Assembly (NCBI GenBank): GCA_039934635.1
Contig: JBDTLT010000052.1
Location: forward strand, 1 to 28,258
Reading direction: 5' to 3'
Source of the DNA: DATLFA01 sp039934635
Lineage (GTDB): Bacteria; Actinomycetota; Acidimicrobiia; Acidimicrobiales; WLNW01
DNA length: 28,258 bases
Part shown: piece after piece, positions 8,640 through 15,808 of the stretch
How positions within the stretch are numbered: the stretch's first letter is position 1
Layout of the letters: each line of letters opens with the position of its first letter
The notes under the pieces: generated by a model
The model's database searches: none
The model's input: the letters and a program-made list of their open reading frames with translations, nothing else
What the model was told of the DNA's origin: nothing
Program-made: the position numbers and the translations under genes

Positions 8640-9793
8640 GACGCGACCAGATTTGGGAGCGGGTGGCCGATCTCGCGCGCGAGTTGTGTGAGCGACTCGT
8701 AGTGGCTGCGCGGTATCGCGAATGTGTCGGCGGCGCGTCGCTCGCGTTTGATCTGCTGCGATCGCAGCCCCGGATACAGGATCGCATCGACACCGTCTTT
8801 TCGGGGTGCGTTGGTGATGCGATCGCAGAAGGCATCGACACGGTCCGCCGCGCCGCCCGTCGGATCGAGAGCAGACGGATCGATGGCCATGCACAACGTG
8901 CCGTAACGACCGCGCTTGGGAAGGTGGTGATAGAGCTCCCACGGCGGGCTGGTGTCGGTGAGGATCGACGACAGCAATCCGATGAGGAACACCATGGCGA
9001 AGCCCTTGTGGCTGTCGCCGAGCGGCACCAACGAGCCTTTGACCGCAACGCCCGTGTTACCGGTCTTGTTGGTGAGATCCCAGTCGGGGAAGTCGGACGC
9101 GTCGGTCGTGGGGTTGCCGTGCTCGTCGAGGAGCAACCCCGGCTCGATCGATTGTCCTTGCTCGGCCGCCATCATCACCGGGCTCGCCGAGCTCTGGGTG
9201 AATGCCATGTCGAGGATGACCGGATCGCGATTACGCGCGGGTACGCCCCAGGCCATCGGCGCGTTGCCGAGCAACGGTTGAAAACCGCCGAGTGGCGCGA
9301 CCGTAGGCACGCTTTGCACCATTGCCATGCCGACCATGCCGGCGTCGACCGCGAGCTTGACCAACGGCGTGAGTATCTCCGCGGTACCGCGCGCGGCGAC
9401 GAAGCCGACACCGAACTCGCGCGCTTTGTCGATGGCGAGCAACATCGCATCGCGCGCCACGAGGCGTCCCGATGCCCGCTCACCGCCGTCGACCACGGCG
9501 GTGGCGCCTTTTTCGTGCACGACGCGAATTGGCGCAGTGACGTCGAGTTTGCCGGCGCGTATCGCGGTGATGAGACCGGCGACGCGCCCGACACCGCGCG
9601 CGTGATCACCTTGGATGGCCTTGTCGAGATTGGTGGCGACGAGGTAGTGCGCATCGTCGGGCGCCGTGCCGACGGAGAGATACGCGGCGTGGCACAGCGC
9701 GTCGATCTCACTGATCGACACCGATACGAACGGCTCGGTGGAATCCCACCATTGGCCGAAGGTGCGGCGACGGATATCCGGCTGATCCACCAT
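8636..9793 (-). CDS. Ldh2 (malate/L-lactate/ureidoglycolate dehydrogenase-like) protein with altered active site
   Basis: This 385-residue protein has the fold-wide landmarks of the Ldh2 NAD(P)-dependent oxidoreductases: PLGGFQPLLGNAPMAWGVPA (167-186), LDMA (194-197), SHKGFAMVFLIGLLSS (261-276) and a C-terminal YPGLRSQQIKRER (340-352). Known members reduce 2-keto acids or imines. Two usual active-site signatures are changed: the R/N-G-x-x-SHG-type motif reads GDHARGVGR (62-70), with Arg66 where the histidine is expected, and the second histidine region (normally like N-H-x-G) reads ARGTAEI (134-140). Function is therefore uncertain. The start is ATG 9793, with GGAAAG upstream. It starts just 15 bases downstream of a terminator and is coupled to the amidohydrolase gene by an ATGA overlap. 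Confidence 0.85.
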   Translation of the reverse strand: MVDQPDIRRRTFGQWWDSTEPFVSVSISEIDALCHAAYLSVGTAPDDAHYLVATNLDKAIQGDHARGVGRVAGLITAIRAGKLDVTAPIRVVHEKGATAVVDGGERASGRLVARDAMLLAIDKAREFGVGFVAARGTAEILTPLVKLAVDAGMVGMAMVQSVPTVAPLGGFQPLLGNAPMAWGVPARNRDPVILDMAFTQSSASPVMMAAEQGQSIEPGLLLDEHGNPTTDASDFPDWDLTNKTGNTGVAVKGSLVPLGDSHKGFAMVFLIGLLSSILTDTSPPWELYHHLPKRGRYGTLCMAIDPSALDPTGGAADRVDAFCDRITNAPRKDGVDAILYPGLRSQQIKRERRAADTFAIPRSHYESLTQLAREIGHPLPNLVAS

Positions 9794-9807
9794 CGCGACA
9801 TCTTTCC

Positions 9808-9847
9808 AAAAAGCGAAGCGGCCCGCCTCGGTGGAGGCGGGCCGCTT
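9808..9847 (-). terminator. Rho-independent terminator after the substrate-binding protein gene
   Basis: A perfect 14-base inverted repeat (9816-9829 with 9834-9847) with a four-base loop is followed on the minus strand by CGC and a run of five T (9808-9812). It begins 24 bases after the lipoprotein stop and ends 15 bases before the Ldh2 start. Reading through it is the only visible way to express the downstream enzymes from the ABC promoter, so it may act as a partial terminator. Confidence 0.85.
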
Positions 9848-9870
9848 GTTCAGTGCTGTGTTGCTACGTC

Positions 9871-11115
9871 TTACTTGACGATTGCTCCGACCGCTCGCTG
9901 ATAGAAGCTGCGGTCGACGAGCTTGTCCTCGGGAACCGGAGTCTTGAAGTCGGTGATCACACCGAGGTCGATGAACAACTGCTGGACGCGTGTGGTGGTG
10001 TCCTTGCGCATCTCCCAGTCCATCGTCAACGAGTCGAGCGCCGCCAGCGGTTGGAAGACCGCGTCGGTCTGGCCGGTGAACTTCTGGATCTCGGCCATCA
10101 CCTTGGCGTCTTTGTGATAGTCGCCTTGGTAGTAGGTGTTGATGGTGCGGATGAAGGCCCGGGCAAACGCATCGCCGATGTCCTTGCGATCCTGCAGCAG
10201 GCGCTTGCCGTAGGCATAGATGCCGAGGGGTTCGCCCGGGGTCTGCGTGGCGACCTGCACGAACGTGGGGTCGTCCTTGACCTGTACCCAGATCGGATCG
10301 AGCAAGATGCCGCAGTCGACGACCTTGTTCTTGACGGCAGCCAGGATGTCGTTGGACCCGATGGCCTGTACTTCGACGCCCTTGTAGTTGAACGTCGGGA
10401 CCTTCTTCAAGATCTCGGCCACGCTGTAGTACATGGCCGACGAGCCGCGGCCGACCGAGGTCGCCCACTTCTTGGTCTCGAGTTCTTTCAGGTTGGGAGT
10501 CTGTGGCGTCGTGAATATGTCACGGCGACACCACAGGCCCGTCTGCGGCACGGTGTAGTTGCTGGCCTTGGGCGGGAAGTAGTTGCCCAGCGCCACCCTG
10601 ACCGGCAGGTCCTTGAAGCCGGCGGCGAATAGTGCCGTCTCGATGCCCCCGACGGCCACGTCGACCTGCCCGTTGGCCAGCTGCGGCGCCGCGTTGGCGA
10701 ACGTGATGACCTGGTAGTCGATGTCGAGGTTCTCCTTGGCGAACTCGCCGAGGGCCATCGCGAGAGCGATGGGCGAGTTGAACTCGAGCTTGAAGCTCGA
10801 GCCCAATACGACCTTCTCGTTGGTGCCGTCGGCTTTCTTGGCCAGCGGCTTGGGCGCTGGCGTGCCGACGTCGCAGCGGGCAACCACACGGTTGTCCGAA
10901 AGGTTGCTCGGGTCGGAATAGCCGCGCTTCTCGCATCCGGCGACCGTGGCCACTGCGGCCGTGCCGGTAGTGACGGGCACGGTGGCGGCAACGGGGGCTT
11001 TGGTCGTGGTCGGGCCCTCAGGAGTGGCGGTGCCACCGTCGTCGCCGCACGCCGACGCGATCAACATCAGGCCTATGAACGGCGCCAGAAACGCCAATTT
11101 TCTTCTTGATCTCAT
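9871..11115 (-). CDS. ABC transporter substrate-binding lipoprotein (NMT1/SsuA-like)
   Basis: This 414-residue lipoprotein would capture a small molecule outside the membrane for the permease encoded just upstream. A basic start and hydrophobic segment end in the lipobox IASAC, with lipid-carrying C23. Residues 24-60 are a Thr/Ala/Pro-rich tether. The binding domain contains features typical of the nitrate/sulfonate/taurine type: ALAMALGEFAKENLDI, ANAAPQLANGQVDVAVGG and a C-terminal helical part. The ligand is not readable; aliphatic sulfonates, aromatic acids and pyrimidines are known for relatives. The ATG at 11115 has an excellent GGAGGGG, displayed in a small hairpin loop. A strong terminator follows the gene. 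The gene order ATPase-permease-binding protein is leftward with short gaps. Confidence 0.92.
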   Translation of the reverse strand: MRSRRKLAFLAPFIGLMLIASACGDDGGTATPEGPTTTKAPVAATVPVTTGTAAVATVAGCEKRGYSDPSNLSDNRVVARCDVGTPAPKPLAKKADGTNEKVVLGSSFKLEFNSPIALAMALGEFAKENLDIDYQVITFANAAPQLANGQVDVAVGGIETALFAAGFKDLPVRVALGNYFPPKASNYTVPQTGLWCRRDIFTTPQTPNLKELETKKWATSVGRGSSAMYYSVAEILKKVPTFNYKGVEVQAIGSNDILAAVKNKVVDCGILLDPIWVQVKDDPTFVQVATQTPGEPLGIYAYGKRLLQDRKDIGDAFARAFIRTINTYYQGDYHKDAKVMAEIQKFTGQTDAVFQPLAALDSLTMDWEMRKDTTTRVQQLFIDLGVITDFKTPVPEDKLVDRSFYQRAVGAIVK

Positions 11116-11116
11116 G

Positions 11117-11133
11117 AATTCCCCTCCGGAATT
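11117..11133 (-). promoter_or_regulatory. Ribosome site of the lipoprotein gene held in a hairpin loop
   Basis: On the minus strand AATTCC and GGAATT pair (six bases) around the loop GGAGG, which is the Shine-Dalgarno core. The stem ends one base before the ATG at 11115. Loop presentation could boost translation of the binding protein, which is generally needed in excess over the permease, or a longer alternative fold could block it. Confidence 0.4.
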
Positions 11134-11164
11134 TGGACTCTCGGATCATACAGTGACCGGTGGC

Positions 11165-12067
11165 TCAACCTCGGCCGCCGCCGGTTTCTTCGTTGGCCCA
11201 CGGGGTGACGGCCTTGCCGACCGCCCCGATGACGGCGGTGACGATCACGCCGAGCAGGGCGGCGATGATGACGCCGGCGAATGCGCTCTCCAAGTCGAGC
11301 GAGGCCCGTGTGTTGTTGATCATGAACCCGAGGCCCTGCTGTTGCCCCTTCTTCGACGGGGTGAAGACCGCCTCGAACCCGAAGACCGCCAGAAATGCGA
11401 CGCTGGCCGCCACTCGCAACTGGACGAAGATCTGGGGCAGCGTCGACGGCAGCGTCACGTGGCGGAACTCTTGCCACGCGCTCGCGGCGAACGACTCGGC
11501 GGCTTCGCGCTGGCTCGACGGCACCGTCATCACCGCGTGTTGTACCGGCACCCACACGAAGAAGAAAACCGTGAGGGCAATGAGAATGATGATCGGTTTG
11601 TCCTTGAACCCGAAGATGATGAGGAACGGGGAGATCAAGGTGATCTTGGGGACGGTGTAGAGCGCGTTGAGCGTGGGCTCGGTCATCTTGCGCAACACAC
11701 GAACCCGGCCGAGGACGAAGGCGAAGAGCAGCCCGAACAGCACACCCCAGAAGTAACCCCAGATCACGCGGTAGGCGGTGGCCCCGATATCGCCCCACAA
11801 GTTGAACTTGTCGAAGCGCTCGAACGCCTTGTGCCAGAGATCGCTCGGGGCCGGATAGAACACCCGTGTCCACCATCCGTTGACGGACCCGGCCTGCCAG
11901 AAGGCGAAGATCGCGGCAGGAAACGCGATGGCCAGCGCGATTTCGACGATGCGGCGCCGGCGCGCCGAGCCGGCGGGATCGCGATCGGCTCGGTCGGCTT
12001 CGCGCCGCAATACCTTGTACTGCTCGCGCTGGGCGGCGCCCATCATGTCGGCTTCGTAGAGGGCCAT
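11165..12067 (-). CDS. ABC transporter permease (SsuC/TauC-like)
   Basis: This 300-residue inner-membrane permease has about six membrane helices between residues 40 and 285. A long basic N-terminal cytosolic part (residues 1-39, rich in R, D and A) precedes the first helix. The EAA loop that docks the ATPase is visible at about 188-210 (EAAESFAASAWQEFRHVTLP). The family imports sulfonates, taurine, nitrate or related organic anions; the substrate here is unknown. The ATG at 12067 lies four bases after the ATPase stop, so the two are transcribed and probably translated together. The lipoprotein gene follows 49 bases later. Confidence 0.93.
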   Translation of the reverse strand: MALYEADMMGAAQREQYKVLRREADRADRDPAGSARRRRIVEIALAIAFPAAIFAFWQAGSVNGWWTRVFYPAPSDLWHKAFERFDKFNLWGDIGATAYRVIWGYFWGVLFGLLFAFVLGRVRVLRKMTEPTLNALYTVPKITLISPFLIIFGFKDKPIIILIALTVFFFVWVPVQHAVMTVPSSQREAAESFAASAWQEFRHVTLPSTLPQIFVQLRVAASVAFLAVFGFEAVFTPSKKGQQQGLGFMINNTRASLDLESAFAGVIIAALLGVIVTAVIGAVGKAVTPWANEETGGGRG

Positions 12068-12071
12068 GGCG

Positions 12072-12878
12072 CTACTCCTCTCCCTCGGCTTGTCGAACTT
12101 CTTGGCGCAACAACGCCCACAATTCGGCTTCGAGTTCGCGGAACTCGGCCGTCGTCCGGATATCGACCGTGCGGGGCCGCTCGAACGGCACCTTCTTCGA
12201 GGCGATGATCACGCCCGGCCGGGCCGACATCACGAGCACACGGTCGCCGAGCAGGATCGCTTCTTCGAGCGAGTGCGTGACGAAGAGAACGGTGCGCCGG
12301 TCGGCCTGCCACAGCGCCAGCAACTCTTCTTGCAAAATCTGGCGCATCTGGGCGTCGAGCGCGGCGAACGGTTCGTCCATCAACAAGATCTCGGGCTCGA
12401 CGGCCAGTGCCCGGGCGATGGCGACGCGTTGCTTCATGCCGCCCGAGAGCTGTGCCGGGAAGGCGCGCGCCCGATCGGAGAGGCCGAGCTTGTCGAGATA
12501 TTTCATCGCCCGGACGTTGCCCTCTTTCTTGGGCACCTTGGCGACGTCGAGGCCGAAACGGGCGTTGGCCAGCACGCGCTTCCAGGGGTAGATCGAGTAG
12601 TCCTGGAACACCATCGCCGTTGCTTGTTCTTCTTTGCGCACTCGTAGGTCGATGGTGCCTTCGCTGGGGTTGATCAACCCCGCGGCCATGCGCAGAAACG
12701 TCGACTTGCCGCAGCCGGACGGGCCGACGAGGCAGACGAACTCGCCGTCGCCGATGTCGAGATCGAGGGGACCGAGCGCGTGCAGCCGGTTCTTCGCCTT
12801 GCCGTCACCGAAGTAGCGCTCGACACCGCGCGCCATGATCTTCGCGTCGCCCGACATCTGCGGGTTGCTGTCCACCAC
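12072..12878 (-). CDS. ABC transporter ATP-binding protein (SsuB/TauB-like)
   Basis: This 268-residue cytosolic ATPase powers the importer encoded downstream. It shows Walker A GPSGCGKST (52-60), the Q-loop VFQDYSIYPWKRV (90-102), the signature LSGGMKQRVAIARAL (144-158), Walker B ILLMDEP (164-170), D-loop AALD and the switch histidine in VTHS (H202). The pattern is that of nitrate/sulfonate/taurine importers. The start is GTG at 12878, or the adjacent GTG at 12875, with AGAGGA upstream. It is the first gene of the six-gene leftward block; a promoter-like sequence and a small hairpin lie in the leader. The neighbouring plus-strand gene diverges from it. Confidence 0.94.
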   Translation of the reverse strand: MVDSNPQMSGDAKIMARGVERYFGDGKAKNRLHALGPLDLDIGDGEFVCLVGPSGCGKSTFLRMAAGLINPSEGTIDLRVRKEEQATAMVFQDYSIYPWKRVLANARFGLDVAKVPKKEGNVRAMKYLDKLGLSDRARAFPAQLSGGMKQRVAIARALAVEPEILLMDEPFAALDAQMRQILQEELLALWQADRRTVLFVTHSLEEAILLGDRVLVMSARPGVIIASKKVPFERPRTVDIRTTAEFRELEAELWALLRQEVRQAEGEE

Positions 12879-12890
12879 CGAGTTCCTCTC

Positions 12891-12910
12891 GCCCGCCGTG
12901 GGGGGCGGGC
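12891..12910 (-). promoter_or_regulatory. Leader hairpin of the ABC block
   Basis: GCCCGCC (12891-12897) and GGCGGGC (12904-12910) form a seven-base GC stem with a six-base loop, directly upstream of the ATPase ribosome site. Being so stable and close to the start, it could affect translation or mRNA life. No riboswitch family is recognised. Confidence 0.3.
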
Positions 12911-12923
12911 CTGCGTGGCGCGG

Positions 12924-12951
12924 AGTGTAGTGCGCCGGTGCCGTCGGTCAC
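12924..12951 (-). promoter_or_regulatory. Candidate promoter of the ABC block
   Basis: GTGACC (12946-12951) and TACACT (12924-12929) on the minus strand have a 16-base spacer and match the -35 and -10 consensus at four positions each. The start would be near 12917, leaving a leader of about 40 bases with the hairpin. Pattern match only. Confidence 0.35.
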
Positions 12952-13009
12952 GAAGTCGTGTTCGCGCGGCGGGGTGAACCGGCACGCGACGGCCAGTTAA
13001 CTTGGGGCC

Positions 13010-13666
13010 ATGCCGGGCGCCACGAAGATCATCCTCGTCCGTCACGCCGAATCGAACGTCACCGTCAGCCAGATCATCGGAGGTCAGCTGACGTGCACCG
13101 GCCTGTCCGAGTTGGGCGTGCGCCAGGCGCAGCGGCTCGCCGACCGTTTGCGCGCCGAGGGCGCAACGGCCGACGTCTTGTTGTCGAGTCCGCTGCCTCG
13201 GGCACGACAGACCGCCGAGGTCATCGCGCCGCTGTTGGGGCCGCCGATCCAGTTCGTTCCCGATCTCGAAGAGCACCGGCCGGGTGAGGCCGACGGGTGC
13301 CCATTCGTCGACTTCGCCGACCGGTTCGGTTTGTTCGACTTCCGGGCCGAGCCCGATCGCCCGTTCGCGCCGGGAGGTGAGACCCTGCGGGAGTTCCACG
13401 AGCGAGTGGTTGCGCAACTGCAGCGCATCGAGGCGGATCACCGCGGCTCGACGGTGGTCGCGGTGTGCCACGGGGGAGTGATCGACGCCGCGTTCCGCTT
13501 CTATCTCTCCATCGGCATCTCGGACACGTTCGACTTGTGGACGCTCAACACGTCGCTCACCGAATTCGTCGTGCCCGAAGCGGGCGCGCGACCGCAGTTA
13601 CGCCGCTACAACGACTCGGCGCATCTCGCCGGATTGCCCGCCAAAACCGTGCAACCAAAATTGTGA
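13010..13666 (+). CDS. Histidine phosphatase (phosphoglycerate mutase-like) family protein
   Basis: This 218-residue protein of the histidine phosphatase superfamily would act on a phosphorylated small molecule through a phosphohistidine. The sequence shows LVRHAESN with nucleophile H12, the SSPLPRARQTAEVI segment (59-72), the acid residue region DLEEHRPGEADG (85-96) and the second histidine in CHGG (H154). The substrate is not predictable; the family holds mutases, broad phosphatases and others. The ATG at 13010 lacks a good ribosome site. TAACTT at 12998-13003 sits where a -10 box would make the transcript nearly leaderless. It leads a plus-strand group with the methyltransferase (11-base gap) and acyl-CoA dehydrogenase. 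Confidence 0.92.
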   Translation: MPGATKIILVRHAESNVTVSQIIGGQLTCTGLSELGVRQAQRLADRLRAEGATADVLLSSPLPRARQTAEVIAPLLGPPIQFVPDLEEHRPGEADGCPFVDFADRFGLFDFRAEPDRPFAPGGETLREFHERVVAQLQRIEADHRGSTVVAVCHGGVIDAAFRFYLSIGISDTFDLWTLNTSLTEFVVPEAGARPQLRRYNDSAHLAGLPAKTVQPKL

Positions 13667-13677
13667 AGTGAGACCGC

Positions 13678-14526
13678 ATGCAACAGGGGACCGCGAGTTC
13701 GACCGCTGCCGGCGCCGCGATGCAGCGCGCCGCACACCTCGTGATCGACGGTGAGCCGAAGATCTTGATCGACGATTTCGCGCGGCGATTCCTCGACGAT
13801 GGGCAGCGAGCACGCGTCGAGACCAACGACGAAGTGCTGCAGGCGCCCCACGTGCGGGCCAGCCGCGCGCACATTCTGGGTCGCAGCGCGTTCACCGAGG
13901 ATGAACTTCGACGCGCCGTCGACCAGGGCTGTCGGCAGTACGTGTTGCTCGGCGCCGGCTACGACTCGTCGGCGGCCCGTCTCGCCGAACCGCTGGCAGA
14001 GGTCGCGGTGTTCGAGGTCGATCACCCCGATACCCAAACGGCCAAGCGCGCCGCGTTGAGTGCCGGCGAATGGCCGGCCAATGCACGGTTCGTGGCGGTC
14101 GACTTCGAGCGCGATGGGTTGCGGGCGCGCTTGGTCGAGGGGGGTTGGGATGCGAGCGCGCCGACGTTCTGGTCCTGGCTCGGCGTCGCGATGTACCTCA
14201 CCGATGACGCAGTGATGAACACGCTGCGCTTCGTCGCGGATGGCGCCGCAGGGACGACCATCGTGATGAACTTCACGATCCACGACGACGAAGTGACGCC
14301 GGACGATCTCGCGCTTCGCCGCGTCGCCGCGCCGGGGGTTGCCCGCCAGGGCGAGCCGTGGATCAACTTCTACCGGCCGGCCGAGTTGGTCGAGCGCGTG
14401 CGCGCACTGCCGTATACCAGCGTCGAGTCAGTGGACCCCGCAGTGTTTCGCACGCGGTACTTCGACAACCGTGACGACGGCCTCACATGGTCGTCGCTCA
14501 CCGGCACCCTCGTCGCGCGCGTCTGA
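13678..14526 (+). CDS. LCM-family (TIGR00027-type) SAM-dependent methyltransferase
   Basis: This 282-residue protein belongs to the leucine-carboxyl-methyltransferase-like family that is abundant in mycobacteria and related actinobacteria. Markers are APHVRASRAHILGRSAFTED (56-75), the SAM-binding YVLLGAGYDSSAAR (88-101), VFEVDHPDTQTAK (111-123) and RFVAVDFERD (137-146). The natural substrates of these enzymes are mostly unknown; a few act in natural-product or polyether biosynthesis. It lies 11 bases after the histidine phosphatase gene and 21 bases before the acyl-CoA dehydrogenase gene, so a three-gene transcript is likely. The start is ATG 13678; a second in-frame ATG at 13720 would remove 14 poorly conserved residues. 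Confidence 0.9.
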   Translation: MQQGTASSTAAGAAMQRAAHLVIDGEPKILIDDFARRFLDDGQRARVETNDEVLQAPHVRASRAHILGRSAFTEDELRRAVDQGCRQYVLLGAGYDSSAARLAEPLAEVAVFEVDHPDTQTAKRAALSAGEWPANARFVAVDFERDGLRARLVEGGWDASAPTFWSWLGVAMYLTDDAVMNTLRFVADGAAGTTIVMNFTIHDDEVTPDDLALRRVAAPGVARQGEPWINFYRPAELVERVRALPYTSVESVDPAVFRTRYFDNRDDGLTWSSLTGTLVARV

Positions 14527-14547
14527 GCGACAGGCAGCGACCGCGCG

Positions 14548-15777
14548 ATGCACTTCGACGAATCGGCCGAAGACGCGGCGTTTCGCGCGCAGGTGCGGGA
14601 GTGGCTCGAGGCGCATGCATCGTTGCGCGGCGGCGAGGGCGATTGGTCGAACGGGCCGGCCGACCACACGCCCACTGCGGAACGCGACTATTTCGACCGG
14701 TGCCGGCGGTGGCAGCAGACCCGCTTCGACCACGGTTGGGCCGGGATCACGTGGCCGGTGTCGGTGGGCGGCCGCGGCGCCGGCGTGTGGCAGGAGATCA
14801 TCTTCAACCAGGAGATGGCCCGCTTCGACGTCACGTCCGGCTTCCTGGCCGCGACCATCGGCATGGTGGGCGCGCTGTTGCTCGTGCACGGGAGTGACGA
14901 GCAGCGCGCGACCTATTTGCGCGGGCTGCTGCGGGGTGACGATGCGTGGTGCCAGCTCTTCAGCGAGCCGGGCGCGGGCAGTGACCTCGCCAACCTCAGC
15001 GCTCGCGCCGATCGCGACGGTGACGAGTTCGTCGTGAACGGCCAGAAGGTGTGGAACTCGAACGCGCATCTCTGCGACTGGGGCATCCTCATCGCGCGCA
15101 CCAACTTCGCGGCGCCCAAACACAAGGGCATCACGTTCTTCATCGTCGATATGCGCACACCCGGCATCGAGCCCCGGCCACTGCGCCAGATCACCGGACA
15201 CACGCATTTCACCGAAGTCTTCTTGACCGACGTGCGTATCCCGGCGGCCAATGTCGTGGGCGTGATCGACGGGGGGTGGGGGCCGACGCGCACCGTTCTC
15301 TCCAGCGAAGCCACGATGATCGGCAGCACCACGACGTCAGGAAATGCGGCCGCGCTGATCGCTCTGGCGCGTGCGATCGGTTGTGCCGGCGACGACCGCG
15401 TACGTCAGCGCCTCGCCCGTGTGGTGAGTGAAGAGCGCATCCTTGCATTCATGAGCGATCGGGTGCTGTCCGCAATCCGCGCCGGCTCGGCGTCGCCGAT
15501 CGATCCGTCGGTGTTGAAGGTCTACTGGAGCGAAACACGCGCGTATCGCGACGAGGTGGCGGTCGACCTGCTCGGCCCGGCCGGCACGCTCGCCGGTGCC
15601 GACGCACCCAAGAACGGCTACTGGCAGACGCAGATGCTCAACCGCTATTGGGGCACCGTCGGGGGAGGAACGAGTGAGGTGCATCGCACGATGATCGGCG
15701 AGCGCGCGCTGGGTCTGCCGCCCGAGCCCCGCGTCGACAAGGACAAGCCGTTCTCGCTGTCAAACGTGGGTCTGTAG
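14548..15777 (+). CDS. Acyl-CoA dehydrogenase
   Basis: This 409-residue FAD enzyme introduces a 2,3 double bond into an acyl-CoA and passes electrons to electron-transfer flavoprotein. It shows the flavin and substrate motifs QLFSEPGAGSDLANL (136-150), NGQKVWNSNA (164-173) and a C-terminal GGGTSEVHRTMIGERALGLP (372-391). The usual C-terminal catalytic glutamate position (E of YEGT in medium-chain enzymes) is glycine here, so the base is probably E254 in LSSEATMIG, as in isovaleryl-type enzymes and many mycobacterial FadE proteins. The start is ATG 14548, with a loose AGGCAG upstream. A long hairpin covers its stop codon. The distinctive C-terminal tail is about 20 residues. Substrate not predicted. 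Confidence 0.93.
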   Translation: MHFDESAEDAAFRAQVREWLEAHASLRGGEGDWSNGPADHTPTAERDYFDRCRRWQQTRFDHGWAGITWPVSVGGRGAGVWQEIIFNQEMARFDVTSGFLAATIGMVGALLLVHGSDEQRATYLRGLLRGDDAWCQLFSEPGAGSDLANLSARADRDGDEFVVNGQKVWNSNAHLCDWGILIARTNFAAPKHKGITFFIVDMRTPGIEPRPLRQITGHTHFTEVFLTDVRIPAANVVGVIDGGWGPTRTVLSSEATMIGSTTTSGNAAALIALARAIGCAGDDRVRQRLARVVSEERILAFMSDRVLSAIRAGSASPIDPSVLKVYWSETRAYRDEVAVDLLGPAGTLAGADAPKNGYWQTQMLNRYWGTVGGGTSEVHRTMIGERALGLPPEPRVDKDKPFSLSNVGL

Positions 15778-15797
15778 CCCACGTTCGACAGCGAGAA
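15751..15797. terminator. 47-base hairpin across the acyl-CoA dehydrogenase stop, shared with the convergent operon
   Basis: The arms TTCTCGCTGTC (15751-15761) and GACAGCGAGAA (15787-15797), and AACGTGGG (15763-15770) and CCCACGTT (15778-15785), form a 19-pair stem with one mismatch and a seven-base loop. It spans the TAG stop, 12 bases before the end of tryptophan dioxygenase on the other strand. No T-run exists on either side; the long stem placed between convergent genes suggests a two-way terminator or RNA 3'-end stabiliser. Confidence 0.6.
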
Positions 15798-15808
15798 CGA
15801 TGGTTGGG

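Noticed and set aside
7521..8942. Amidohydrolase start 101 codons upstream at 8942
   Set aside because: The added residues are arginine-rich shadow of the Ldh2 gene; the metal-binding DSH sits at the very start of the ATG 8639 product, as in the family.
8663..9901. 412-codon plus-strand frame opposite the Ldh2 gene
   Set aside because: No recognisable domain, no ribosome site, and full overlap with the Ldh2 and neighbouring genes.
8636..10468. 610-codon minus-strand reading of the Ldh2 gene extended to 10468
   Set aside because: The upstream part is a shadow frame of the binding-protein gene and crosses the terminator; the Ldh2 homology starts after ATG 9793.
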